Shown: piece after piece, positions 8,536 through 16,994 of the stretch
How the letters are laid out: the number at the start of each line of letters is the position of its first letter
Position numbering within the stretch: the stretch's first letter is position 1
NCBI RefSeq assembly: GCF_900230225.1
Contig: NZ_OCNH01000003.1
Span: 1,213,064 to 1,277,063 of the forward strand
Direction: 5' to 3'
DNA: 64,000 nucleotides
DNA from: Spirosoma fluviale
Lineage (GTDB): Bacteria; Bacteroidota; Bacteroidia; Cytophagales; Spirosomataceae
Notes under the pieces: model-generated
Seen by the model: only the letters and a program-made list of their open reading frames with translations
Told to the model about the DNA's origin: nothing
Databases searched by the model: none
Made by a program: the position numbers and the translations under genes

Positions 8536-9446
8536 GTCAACTCCTTAAAAATTCCTTCCAGTGAATTTTCCTGCTGTCGAAGGCCAACCAGTGTCAGGTT
8601 CTGGTCGGCGGCAAGGCGGAAAATGGCCCCTCGCAGATCAGTACCAGAACTTGCCGTAATTCGGTATTGTCCATTGGACAGCGGTTCTACCCGCTCTACA
8701 CCCGGAACGGAGGCCAGTATATTTATGTCGTCCAGTTCCCGTTCAAACTCCGCCACAACGACAATACCTTCACCCACGGAGGCACGTCTGAGTTGACTCA
8801 GCGGTTGATCGGTCACGATCTGGCCGCGGTTAATGATGACTACCCGGTCGCAGATAGCTTCTACTTCCTGCATAATGTGCGTTGAAAACAGCACAGTTTT
8901 ATCGCGCCCGGCATCCCGGATGACCTGCCTTATTTCGGCTAATTGATTCGGGTCAAGGCCGGTTGTGGGTTCGTCCAGGATCAACACGGGCGGATTATGC
9001 AGCAGCGCCTGCGCCAGTCCCACCCGTTGCCGATACCCCTTAGAAAGCTGACTGATACGTTTATGTTGCTCTCGTCCAAGACCAACCAGGTCAATCATAT
9101 CCGTAATGCGTCGGGTTAGCTCGGTCCCGCGTATTCCGTGCAATGAACCGGCAAAGCGCAGGTACTCCTTCACGTACAGGTCGAGGTAGAGCGGATTATG
9201 CTCGGGCAGGTAGCCAACACTGCGCCGAACCTCCATAGGATGCGTCAGAACGTCGAATCCATTGACTTCAACTGTACCAGCGGTGGGAGGGAGGTAGCCC
9301 GTCGCAATTTTCATGGTGGTTGATTTTCCCGCGCCATTCGGCCCCAGAAATCCGACAATTTCGCCCGGCTGTACGTTCAGCGAAATTTGATTTACAGCCT
9401 TTTGCTGGTTGTACTCTTTAGTGAGATTCCGGACCTGGATAGACAT
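8529..9446 (-). CDS. gldA: ABC transporter ATP-binding subunit, GldA-like
   Basis: This 305-residue ATPase has Walker A GPNGAGKS (35-42), the signature LSKGYRQR, Walker B LILDEPTTGLD and the H-loop STHIMQEVE. The stretch VGYLPEHNPLYLDLYVKEYL is characteristic of the GldA subunit of the GldAFG transporter linked to gliding motility in Bacteroidota. The C-terminal 90 residues form the usual DUF4162-like tail. gldF and gldG are not adjacent here, which is also common in the phylum. The last codons overlap the 40-bp palindrome. Function as a gliding ABC subunit is inferred from the sequence signature; a general drug or lipid exporter ATPase is the alternative. Confidence 0.75.
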   Translation of the reverse strand: MSIQVRNLTKEYNQQKAVNQISLNVQPGEIVGFLGPNGAGKSTTMKIATGYLPPTAGTVEVNGFDVLTHPMEVRRSVGYLPEHNPLYLDLYVKEYLRFAGSLHGIRGTELTRRITDMIDLVGLGREQHKRISQLSKGYRQRVGLAQALLHNPPVLILDEPTTGLDPNQLAEIRQVIRDAGRDKTVLFSTHIMQEVEAICDRVVIINRGQIVTDQPLSQLRRASVGEGIVVVAEFERELDDINILASVPGVERVEPLSNGQYRITASSGTDLRGAIFRLAADQNLTLVGLRQQENSLEGIFKELTK

Positions 9447-9589
9447 GGTAAATTAGGGATGACAAACGATAAACGACGAACTGCTCACAGTCGGCATACA
9501 CGCTATGTGAAACTAACGTACAAAAAACCGGAAAGAATTTCTATTTTTATCGGTTTAACATCAATAGACACCGTTTTTCTTCATCTCCT

Positions 9590-11278
9590 ATGTCGCTTTT
9601 TCGCAAAAAGACCGTAACCCAAATCCTGAGTGATGCCGCCGAAGGTGAGTCCAGTAAACTGGTAAAGACGCTGGGCGTTCGCGATTTAACATCATTTGGC
9701 ATTGCAGCTATTATTGGGGCCGGTATTTTCAGCACCATAGGACTGGCGAGTTATAACGGTGGGCCTGCTGTATCTCTGTTGTTTGTCTTCACCGCCATTG
9801 CCTGCGTTTTTACGGCTTTGAGTTACGCGCAGTTTGCCAGTACAGTACCCGTTAGTGGCAGCGCGTATACGTATGCGTATGTGGCGTTTGGCGAAATATT
9901 TGCCTGGGTAATCGGGTGGGCGCTTATTCTTGAGTATGCGGTTAGCAACATGGTTGTGGCCATCTCCTGGTCGGAGTATTTTACGTCCATGCTCAGCGGA
10001 TTCGGTATTACGTTTCCTAAATATTTTGCAACGGACTACGGCTCGGCATCGCGCGCGTTTGATCTGGTGCAACAAACAAAACAGGCCGGTACGGCTCTGA
10101 CTACATTACCCGAAAATACCCGTTTGCTGGCCGATGCCTATGCCAATGCGCCTGTTGTTGGTGATCTGCACATAATCGCTAATTTGCCCGCCGGAGCCAT
10201 AACGGTGTTGATAACAGCCCTGGTATACATCGGGATTAAAGAATCGCGGACGGCGAGCAACATATTGGTTGTGCTCAAACTGGCGGTTATTGGGCTGGTT
10301 ATTGGGGTGGGGGCTTTCTATGTCAAGCCAGCCAACTGGTCGCCGTTTGCGCCAAACGGTGTGTCAGGTGTGTTGAGTGGGGTGGCTTCGGTGTTCTTTG
10401 CCTTTATCGGCTTCGACTCCATTTCCACAACGGCCGAAGAATGCAAGAACCCCCAGCGCGACCTTCCGCGTGCCATGCTTTACTGCCTCGCCATCTGTAC
10501 CGTGCTGTATGTGCTGATCACGCTGGTTCTGACGGGAATGGTGAACTACAAGGAATTAGGTGTTAGTGACCCATTGGCTTATGTATTCCAGAAAGTAAAC
10601 CTTGATTTTGTGGCTGGGGTTATTTCGGTGAGTGCGGTGGTCGCTATCACGAGTGCGCTATTGGTGTACCAGTTAGGGCAACCTCGTATCTGGATGACCA
10701 TGAGCCGGGACGGTCTGCTCTGGAAACGCTTTTCGCGAATTCACCCCACATACAAAACGCCTTCCTTCGCTACTATCGTTACCGGCTTTCTGGTGGCGAT
10801 TCCGTCGCTGTTCATGGATCTAAAATTCTTCGTTGATCTGACCAGCGTAGGTACATTCTTCGCGTTCATTCTGGTTTGCGCGGGTATCTTATACCTGGAT
10901 GCCAAGGGACTGACGGCGCAATCGAAGTTTAAAGTGCCTTACGTTAACGGCAAATACATTATCGGTGTCGTGTTACTGGCCGTACTAGCCTATGCGCTGA
11001 CAAGGGAGAATGTGAATCTGGTGCAAACACTGGAAAGTAAACCGCTGCTGGTGGTTTTCTGGGGTGTATGGGCCATACTGGCCGTACAGGGCTTCCGGTA
11101 TAATTTTTCTCTTTTACCCGTAATCGGGGTATTGACGAACTTATACCTCATGACTGAGTTAGGTGCCAGCAACTGGCAGATATTCGGTATCTGGCTGCTG
11201 ATCGGATTAGTAATTTATTTCTCCTATGGATTCAGAAAGAGTAAGTTGGGCATTAAGGAGAAGGCAATCAAGATTTAG
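9590..11278 (+). CDS. APC superfamily amino acid permease
   Basis: A 562-residue membrane protein with at least 12 hydrophobic segments and the N-terminal motif TSFGIAAIIGAGIFSTIGLA, followed by SYAQFASTVPVSGSAYTYAY, both hallmarks of the cationic amino acid transporter (CAT/YfnA-like) branch. FIGFDSISTTAEECKNPQRD marks the helix 6-7 loop of the same group. There is an extended loop of about 50 residues between helices 4 and 5 (around residues 145-200), longer than in typical YfnA proteins. It is divergent to gldA. The substrate, probably a neutral or cationic amino acid, is inference. Confidence 0.88.
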   Translation: MSLFRKKTVTQILSDAAEGESSKLVKTLGVRDLTSFGIAAIIGAGIFSTIGLASYNGGPAVSLLFVFTAIACVFTALSYAQFASTVPVSGSAYTYAYVAFGEIFAWVIGWALILEYAVSNMVVAISWSEYFTSMLSGFGITFPKYFATDYGSASRAFDLVQQTKQAGTALTTLPENTRLLADAYANAPVVGDLHIIANLPAGAITVLITALVYIGIKESRTASNILVVLKLAVIGLVIGVGAFYVKPANWSPFAPNGVSGVLSGVASVFFAFIGFDSISTTAEECKNPQRDLPRAMLYCLAICTVLYVLITLVLTGMVNYKELGVSDPLAYVFQKVNLDFVAGVISVSAVVAITSALLVYQLGQPRIWMTMSRDGLLWKRFSRIHPTYKTPSFATIVTGFLVAIPSLFMDLKFFVDLTSVGTFFAFILVCAGILYLDAKGLTAQSKFKVPYVNGKYIIGVVLLAVLAYALTRENVNLVQTLESKPLLVVFWGVWAILAVQGFRYNFSLLPVIGVLTNLYLMTELGASNWQIFGIWLLIGLVIYFSYGFRKSKLGIKEKAIKI

Positions 11279-11331
11279 GGGCTATTCAAACGTTAACATG
11301 CCCCGATTGTTTTGTGTAAAAGCAGGCTGTG

Positions 11332-12066
11332 TTACTTCCCAAAGAACATAATATGCTGCTGGGGTAAGCGGTCGTCGTTTTTGAGTAGCTTCAGCCCTAT
11401 AGCTTTCATCTCCTTTGTTGCCTGGGCTACGCTTAGCTTGTGCAGCTCTTTGATTGGAACATTTGGGTCTTCGGCACGGTATTCGACGAGTACGATCCGC
11501 CCGCCTGGTTTTAAAGCCGCTGCAATGTGGCCCATCATTTCGCGGGGGTATGAGAATTCATGATAGGCGTCAATCAAAATGGCTATATCAATGCTGTTGG
11601 CCGCCAGTTTCGGGTCAGATTCGGTGCCGAGCACGGGCTGAACATTGGTTATCTTGCGTTTAGCTTTGCCTTCGTTGAGGTACTCAATCATCTCGGGTTG
11701 AATATCAACTGCCAGAACATTACCTTTCGCTACCTTAGGTGCCATCAGAAAAGTAAAGAAACCCGTTCCGGCACCAATATCAGCGACAACGTCGGTTGGT
11801 TTAAGAGAAAGGGCTTTGAGTAACAAGTCGGTGCGTTCTTCGCGTTCGCGCTCGGGACGTTCGAGCCACGACGCGCCAAGGTGACCCATAACCTGAGCAA
11901 TCTCGCGACCCTGATACAATTTGCCAATGCCATCGCGGCTGGCATCTTTGAACTGATAAACGGCTGTTGTTGAATCAGTGGTAGAGGTACTGGCAGGTTG
12001 CTGCTGAGAAGCACCCCGGCAACAGGCCAGTAGCAGGACAAAAAGTAAAACCGACAGATGACGCAT
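11332..12066 (-). CDS. Lipoprotein-signal class I SAM methyltransferase
   Basis: The SAM-binding motif I VVADIGAGTGFFTFLM lies near residue 93, motif II VLAVDIQPEMIEYL follows, and the motif around NSIDIAILIDAYHEFSYP matches class I methyltransferases; LKPGGRIVLVEYRAEDP is motif III. Oddly, the N-terminus MRHLSVLLFVLLLACCRGAS is a lipoprotein signal peptide with the lipid-modified cysteine at 15 or 16. A SAM enzyme outside the cytoplasm has no obvious methyl donor. The gene is convergent with the permease and divergent from the holin-like gene. Family is certain, location is predicted, substrate unknown. Confidence 0.8.
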   Translation of the reverse strand: MRHLSVLLFVLLLACCRGASQQQPASTSTTDSTTAVYQFKDASRDGIGKLYQGREIAQVMGHLGASWLERPEREREERTDLLLKALSLKPTDVVADIGAGTGFFTFLMAPKVAKGNVLAVDIQPEMIEYLNEGKAKRKITNVQPVLGTESDPKLAANSIDIAILIDAYHEFSYPREMMGHIAAALKPGGRIVLVEYRAEDPNVPIKELHKLSVAQATKEMKAIGLKLLKNDDRLPQQHIMFFGK

Positions 12067-12139
12067 AAAAAACGAGTTAATAGTATCTAAACCATCCTTG
12101 TCTAAAACAGTTGTTCAAAAAACCAATTATATCCCGAAT

Positions 12140-12538
12140 ATGAATCTAATCTTACATGTATTGCTCGATGCGGCCGTCATTTTCGGTCTGGCTTACCTGA
12201 TGCCCCAGGTCGATGTGAAAAATTTCGGAACTGCCATTTTGATTGCCGTTCTGCTTGGACTCCTTAATTTTTTCCTGGGCTGGATCATTCGATTCCCGCT
12301 CAATTTAGTCACGTTTTTCCTGCTAACCGGTATTGTTCGGATTATTGTTACGGCCGTCATTCTAAAGCTTATTGACAGTTTCATGGACAGTTTTACCATT
12401 GCTGGTTTCTGGCCTGCGCTGGTCATTGCCTTGGCCGTCGCCGTGGCCGGAACACTCATCGACCGCTCGGCACCCACGCAGGAAATGGTGGAATCAGGTT
12501 ATGTTGTTGGTTTACTCTCCAGTTTACGAATTGGGTAA
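12140..12538 (+). CDS. Phage holin family / four-TM membrane protein
   Basis: The 132-residue product has four hydrophobic segments and matches the pattern of the 4-TMS PF04020 family: an N-terminal LLDAAVIFGLAYLMPQVDV, then LLGLLNFFLGWIIRFPLNL with FFLLTGIVRIIVTAVILKL. Despite the holin name, most members sit in the chromosome alone and have no shown lytic role. ATG at 12140 is preferred over a TTG at 12098 because the extra 14 residues are polar. It is followed by a strong bidirectional terminator and lies divergent to the methyltransferase. Confidence 0.75.
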   Translation: MNLILHVLLDAAVIFGLAYLMPQVDVKNFGTAILIAVLLGLLNFFLGWIIRFPLNLVTFFLLTGIVRIIVTAVILKLIDSFMDSFTIAGFWPALVIALAVAVAGTLIDRSAPTQEMVESGYVVGLLSSLRIG

Positions 12539-12564
12539 GCGCGTGTAGCAAGTCAGTGGCCAAT

Positions 12565-12598
12565 AAAAAAGCCGCTTCACTGTTGAAGCGGCTTTTTT
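12565..12598. terminator. Bidirectional intrinsic terminator
   Basis: A 15-bp perfect stem (12565-12579 with 12584-12598, AAAAAAGCCGCTTCA) with a 4-nt loop gives a T-run on either strand. It separates the convergent holin-like gene and the metallopeptidase gene. Confidence 0.9.
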
Positions 12599-12618
12599 AT
12601 TGTTTTTTAAGGCGTTGG

Positions 12619-13299
12619 TTAGTTACTCCGACGGCCACCCATCAACAGGCTGGCGTAGTAAAGCAGCGTTGCCAATGAGCCCAGAGCCGCAACCACGTAG
12701 GTCATAGCAGCCCACCAAAGCGCGTCTTTAGCAAAGCCATATTCACGCTGGTTGACAACCCCACGGGTTTGAATCCAGGCCAAGGCCCGACGGCTGGCGT
12801 CGAACTCTACGGGCAGGGTTATAAAGCTGAAGAGTGTTGTCAGCGCAAATAAGGCCACACCAATAGCCAGCGGAATGGGCGTGGTTCTGAGCAACAGAAC
12901 ACCGGCCAGTAACACCCACTGCATATACTGCGACGAAACCGTTAGGACAGGCACCATTGCCGAACGGAGCTTCAGGGGTGCATACGCAACCTGATGTTGT
13001 ACGGCGTGTCCGCATTCGTGGGCCGCAACGGCGGCTGCAGCCACACTCCGACCATAATAAACGTCGGCACTTAGGTTAACTGTTTTGTCCTGTGGGTTAT
13101 AGTGGTCGGTGAGCATTCCTTCTACAGATACCACCCGAACGTCGTAAATGCCATTTTCACGTAGCATCTGCTCGGCTACTTCTGCGCCACTTAAGCCATT
13201 GCTCAAGCCAATTTGTGAGTATTCATTAAACTTACTTCGTAACCGCCAGCTCACGAATGCGCTTGCGCCGAAGATTACAATCATAATTAACCAGATCAT
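12619..13299 (-). CDS. Neutral zinc metallopeptidase, YugP-like
   Basis: A 226-residue membrane protein with the zinc motif HECGH at residues 94-98 inside AAAAVAAHECGHAVQHQ, and hydrophobic segments at the N-terminus (1-20), about 115-165 and the C-terminus. This matches PF04298 (YugP), a family of membrane-embedded zinc peptidases of unknown substrate. FDASRRALAWIQTRG after the third helix, with its conserved acidic residue, fits the family. It follows rfaE2, the flippase-like gene and panD on the same strand after a gap of 174 nt, an arrangement I recall from other Bacteroidota. Confidence 0.88.
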   Translation of the reverse strand: MIWLIMIVIFGASAFVSWRLRSKFNEYSQIGLSNGLSGAEVAEQMLRENGIYDVRVVSVEGMLTDHYNPQDKTVNLSADVYYGRSVAAAAVAAHECGHAVQHQVAYAPLKLRSAMVPVLTVSSQYMQWVLLAGVLLLRTTPIPLAIGVALFALTTLFSFITLPVEFDASRRALAWIQTRGVVNQREYGFAKDALWWAAMTYVVAALGSLATLLYYASLLMGGRRSN

Positions 13300-13473
13300 C
13301 TCAGTTAGTCAGGTTTGTGGTTTCAATTAAACGGCCAATCTATTCGTCCGTCAATAGTAAAACAACGAATTAGGGTAAAAAGTATCCCGACCTACTAACC
13401 TTTTATCAAGTTGGAGAGCCGTTTGACAAGGTAGCGCGCTCATATTTGTTCGGGCAATGTGCTGATAAGTAGA

Positions 13474-13953
13474 TTAGTAACTTTCTTTTATCCGTTCGAT
13501 GAGCTTCGTTGTCGAATAACCGGGAACGAGTGCAACCGTTTCAACGCGTCCACCACGCGCCAGCACAAAATCGGCTCCAACAATGGTGGCCACCGTGTAA
13601 TCATCGCCTTTTACCAATACATCGGGCTGTACCGCTTCGATCAGTTCGAGGGGGGTTGGCTCGCCGAACAGCGTAACCGCGTCAATAAATTCAAGTGCGG
13701 CCATGAGTCGGGCGCGGGCATACTCATTCACCACGGGGCGTAATGGTCCTTTTATGCAACTGACAGAGGCATCGGTATTGAGACCAAGAATCAGGCGGTC
13801 GCCGAGTTGGCGGGCTTTCTCGAGGTAATCAATGTGGCCCAGGTGAACAATGTCGAAGCAACCGTTCGTAAAAACAATCGTCTGCCCGTCAGCCCGCCAT
13901 TTGTTGGCTTGCTGAATGGCCTGCTGGCGGGTAAGTATTTTGGATTCGGTCAT
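13474..13953 (-). CDS. rfaE2: D-glycero-beta-D-manno-heptose 1-phosphate adenylyltransferase
   Basis: This 159-residue nucleotidyltransferase makes ADP-heptose from heptose 1-phosphate and ATP, the last but one step to the LPS-core donor sugar. It has TNGCFDIVHLGHIDYL with the HxGH motif at 37-40, GLNTDASVSCIKGPLRPV, and the C-terminal PGYSTTKLIERI (the ISSTKL-like motif). It corresponds to the C-terminal half of E. coli HldE as a stand-alone protein; the kinase partner is not in the window. It lies 16 nt downstream of the flippase-like gene, so the two are probably cotranscribed. hldD (28.9 kb) carries out the next step. Confidence 0.93.
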   Translation of the reverse strand: MTESKILTRQQAIQQANKWRADGQTIVFTNGCFDIVHLGHIDYLEKARQLGDRLILGLNTDASVSCIKGPLRPVVNEYARARLMAALEFIDAVTLFGEPTPLELIEAVQPDVLVKGDDYTVATIVGADFVLARGGRVETVALVPGYSTTKLIERIKESY

Positions 13954-13969
13954 AAGAAAAATCAGAGAA

Positions 13970-15022
13970 CTACGGCTCCAGCCTTAAGGCTTTTGGATCG
14001 TCCAGCACATCGACCGCCTGGGTTGCTTTGTTCCGGCGGAAAAGCACAACCAACAGGGCCAGAATGCCCAGAATAATAATCATTAGTGTAGAAACGCCAT
14101 GAATAAACGTGGCCAGTACCTGACCGTCCTGGCTTGTGAGACCGTAGAGTAGCGCCACCTGGCCCACCAACAGGTGAAACGAGCCAATGCCGCCCGGTGT
14201 TGGTGCTGCCATGCCAAGCGTACCCACCATCAGGATGGTCAGGCCAGCCAATGGTCCCAGGTTTGCGGTGGCGGGCATAGCAAAGAACAAGGTATAGGAC
14301 ATGAGGTAATACATGGTCCAGATTAGCAGGGTATGAAATACGAAGGCCCCCGGACGACGTATTTTTCGAACGCTCAACAGACCATCCAGCAGGCCCTTGA
14401 CAAACACACTAACTTTTTGATACAGCGGATGGCGGCCCAGCGCTTCCCGGTAACGGTTGAACAGAAACCAGACAAGTAATACCAGACCGACGATAACTAC
14501 TCCGGCGAACAGTAATATTCCCGAACCACTTGACCCCTTGGGTAATTTGCCGCCGAGAAACTCAATGAAAAACTGACTGATTCGGTCGAATTCAAGAACA
14601 AACGTGGCAATCAGGAGTAGTACCAGCATCAGTAAGTCGAAGAGTCGTTCCGCCACGACGGCACCAAAACTAACGTTAACGGGTACGTTTGATAAACGAT
14701 ACAGCGTGCCACATCGAACAAATTCACCCGCTCGGGGTAACGCCAGGTTAGCCAGATAGCCTGTCAGTACGCTGGCTGTTGTATCGAGTGAGGTAGGGCG
14801 CTGGGTAATTACCGGCTCCAGCAGAATACGCCATCGTTCGGCCCGGCTCCAGTGTGCTATAATGGTAAACACCGCCGATAACAACACCCATCGGTAATCG
14901 GCCCCCTTTATTTTCTGCCATAGATCGGCAGCATCGAGGTGGCTTTGGTGGAATGTGAACCAGAGTAACCCCCCGGCAATGGCCAGTGAGACAAGGTACT
15001 TAATAACATTTTTGACGTTCAT
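13970..15022 (-). CDS. Flippase-like (LPG synthase TM / UPF0104) membrane protein
   Basis: A 350-residue protein with about eight hydrophobic segments, matching the lysylphosphatidylglycerol synthase transmembrane region family (PF03706). The motif LPRAGEFVRCGTLYRLSNVP near residue 95 and PTPGGIGSFHLLVGQVALLY near 270 are typical. It lacks the soluble aminoacyl-transferase domain of MprF, so only a lipid-handling or flippase-like role can be suggested. It lies between panD and rfaE2 on the same strand; the heptose gene neighbour makes an envelope role plausible but not proven. Confidence 0.82.
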   Translation of the reverse strand: MNVKNVIKYLVSLAIAGGLLWFTFHQSHLDAADLWQKIKGADYRWVLLSAVFTIIAHWSRAERWRILLEPVITQRPTSLDTTASVLTGYLANLALPRAGEFVRCGTLYRLSNVPVNVSFGAVVAERLFDLLMLVLLLIATFVLEFDRISQFFIEFLGGKLPKGSSGSGILLFAGVVIVGLVLLVWFLFNRYREALGRHPLYQKVSVFVKGLLDGLLSVRKIRRPGAFVFHTLLIWTMYYLMSYTLFFAMPATANLGPLAGLTILMVGTLGMAAPTPGGIGSFHLLVGQVALLYGLTSQDGQVLATFIHGVSTLMIIILGILALLVVLFRRNKATQAVDVLDDPKALRLEP

Positions 15023-15140
15023 GCGGCTGTATCGTGGTGCTGAAATGGTAATAACTGCGACTTTTCAGGCGCGGTACGAAAAACTCCGCCACAAAGTAAC
15101 GGAGTTTCATTGAAACCGATGTGAGTGGTGCGCAAAAGGG

Positions 15141-15494
15141 TTACCAAATTACCAGTCGATTATTATCATTCGGAAAAACGACGGTTGGTTTAAACCCCTG
15201 GGCTTCTTCTGTTGTCATCATGGCATACGCAATGATGATAATAATGTCGCCAACCTGTGCTCTACGGGCCGCAGCGCCGTTGAGGCAAATAATTCCCGAA
15301 CCACGCTCGCCTTTAATAACATAGGTGACGAGCCGCTCGCCGTTGTTGTTGTTAACAATATGAACCTGTTCGTTTTCGAGTAAGTTGGCCGCATCCATAA
15401 GATCTTCATCAATGGTGATACTTCCAACGTAATTCAGTTCAGCCTGCGTGACCTTGACGCGGTGCAGTTTCGATTTTAAAATGGTAACAAACAT
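15141..15494 (-). CDS. panD: Aspartate 1-decarboxylase proenzyme
   Basis: PanD makes beta-alanine from L-aspartate for pantothenate and CoA synthesis. The 117-residue protein starts MFVTILKSKLHRVKVTQAEL and self-cleaves at G24-S25 in NYVGSITID to give the pyruvoyl group. NGERLVTYVIKGERGSG and NGAAARRAQVGDIIIIIAYA are the conserved C-terminal blocks. ATG at 15494 is chosen because it gives the normal length and puts the cleavage serine at 25; a longer frame starting at 15563 is not supported. It heads the panD - flippase-like - rfaE2 group. Other pan genes are absent from the window. Confidence 0.96.
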   Translation of the reverse strand: MFVTILKSKLHRVKVTQAELNYVGSITIDEDLMDAANLLENEQVHIVNNNNGERLVTYVIKGERGSGIICLNGAAARRAQVGDIIIIIAYAMMTTEEAQGFKPTVVFPNDNNRLVIW

Positions 15495-15600
15495 GCGAAT
15501 TGAGTAATGGCCTAGAAAAGCAGCGAATAGTAAGCTACCTTCAGCCGTCACAAAAACAGCCACCTTACGGGGTTGGTTCCTGCGTCGTGAGCCCCTGAGT

Positions 15601-15693
15601 TTGGTTGTTGGTTATTGAGTTATTGGTTAGTAAAAATCTGCCACGAATAACTATTAACCAATAACCATCAACGAATAACCAATAGCTAACTAA
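15601..15693. repeat. Imperfect palindrome of TTATTGGTTA words
   Basis: Left arm 15601-15631 (GGTTATTGAGTTATTGGTTA core) and right arm 15650-15693 (AACCAATAACCATCAACGAA core) are imperfect reverse complements; each arm is itself made of repeated GGTTATTG-like words. The right arm includes the stop codon of the moeB-like gene (15690-15692). It fills the gap between that gene and panD. Confidence 0.75.
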
Positions 15694-16829
15694 TACACGG
15701 CCATTTCGGGTTCGATGTCCCGCGCCCAGGCGTTGATGCCGCCGTCGAGATTATAGAGATTGTTTAGGCCGCCCTGTGCATAGAGGTACTGTACAACATT
15801 GGCCGACCGGATGCCGTGGTGGCAATAAACAATAACGGGGCGGTCGGTTGGAATTCGTTTGCGGTTATTAGGGATCATGCTCACGGGAATCAGTACGGCT
15901 CCTTCCAGGTGGCAAAGTTCGTATTCCGGGCGTTCGCGAACATCCAGCAGAAACAAATCCTCGCCAAGCGCAATGCGTTCCGACAGTTCCTGAACGGATA
16001 TTCTTTGCGGACCTGATTCACCCGGAGCCGGTCGCGCTCCTGCCGATGCCAGCCCTTCCTTGGCTACTTCTACCGCATTAGGCAGTCGCCTGGTTTTAAT
16101 TTTCTGCTGGTTCATGGACAGCAGGTCGATCATGAGTAAGTGTTCGTTGAGCGACTGGCCGATTCCCGTTATCAGTTTAATGACCTCGTTGGCCTGATAC
16201 GTACCTATAACGCCCGGCAAAACGCCCAGAACACCCGTAATACTACAGTTGGGTATTTCGATTTCGCTCGGATAGTCCGGGAACAGGCAGCGGTACGTTG
16301 GGCCCCGCCGACCATCGCCTAAATTGGCATTAAGCACGGCCACCTGGCCCTCAAAGCGGTGAATGGCGCCGTATACAAACGGTTTACCAAGCATTACACA
16401 CACATCGTTAACCAGGTAGCGGACTTTGAAATTATCGGTACAGTCGACAACAATATCGTACGCTTCAATGATGGAGCGGGCGTTATTGATGTCCAGAGCC
16501 ATGGTGTAGGTATCGAACGTGAGGTCCGGGTTGAGCCTATTAAGGTGGCTCACCGCAACTTTTGCTTTGGGCTTGCCTACTTCATCGGTCGTATAGAGCA
16601 CCTGGCGCTGCAAATTGCTTAGATCAATAACGTCTGGATCAATAACACCAATGGTACCCACGCCAGCGGCTGTAAGGTACAGAAGAACGGGGCAGCCCAG
16701 CCCACCCGCTCCCACAACCAGTACACGAGCGTTTTTGAGCAGTAACTGACCTTTCGGGCCAATTTCAGGTAGGTTCAGGTGTTTTTGATAGCGTTGTTTT
16801 TCGGCCGGTATTAAGGTCGTTGCTTCCAT
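15690..16829 (-). CDS. MoeB/ThiF-type E1 fused to rhodanese domain
   Basis: Residues 1-245 form an adenylating E1 domain: GAGGLGCPVLLYL (40-52), acidic strand end IDPDVIDLSNLQRQ with the arginine finger (63-76), CTDNFKVRYLVND (130-142). It would adenylate the C-terminal glycine of a MoaD or ThiS-type carrier. Residues 275-379 are a rhodanese domain with active cysteine in IVYCHHGIRS (about 336), which can supply the sulfur. The zinc-binding cysteine pairs of MoeB are mostly missing: T178 replaces the first cysteine beside C181 and no CxxC follows around residue 245. The fusion resembles eukaryotic MOCS3. Which carrier protein it serves is not visible. Confidence 0.88.
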   Translation of the reverse strand: MEATTLIPAEKQRYQKHLNLPEIGPKGQLLLKNARVLVVGAGGLGCPVLLYLTAAGVGTIGVIDPDVIDLSNLQRQVLYTTDEVGKPKAKVAVSHLNRLNPDLTFDTYTMALDINNARSIIEAYDIVVDCTDNFKVRYLVNDVCVMLGKPFVYGAIHRFEGQVAVLNANLGDGRRGPTYRCLFPDYPSEIEIPNCSITGVLGVLPGVIGTYQANEVIKLITGIGQSLNEHLLMIDLLSMNQQKIKTRRLPNAVEVAKEGLASAGARPAPGESGPQRISVQELSERIALGEDLFLLDVRERPEYELCHLEGAVLIPVSMIPNNRKRIPTDRPVIVYCHHGIRSANVVQYLYAQGGLNNLYNLDGGINAWARDIEPEMAVY

Positions 16830-16994
16830 AACTTTGAAATAGAGTGCATCTGGGAACTATGTTGCACTAATCCAACAGCTTTAGACTCTTGAAAATTGCA
16901 TAGGAATAAGTCCACACGTAAATATTTTCTTAACGTTAGGCATGTGTTTTTTTTTAGTACTATTGCCCCGACAAAATCCAAATGTTTCTTACCT

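Noticed and set aside
12140..12538. Prophage remnant suggested by the holin-like gene
   Set aside because: No other phage gene, integrase or attachment site nearby; the family is commonly chromosomal.
15495..15563. Extended N-terminus of panD
   Set aside because: The extra 23 residues are not found in the family and would displace the Gly24-Ser25 cleavage site.
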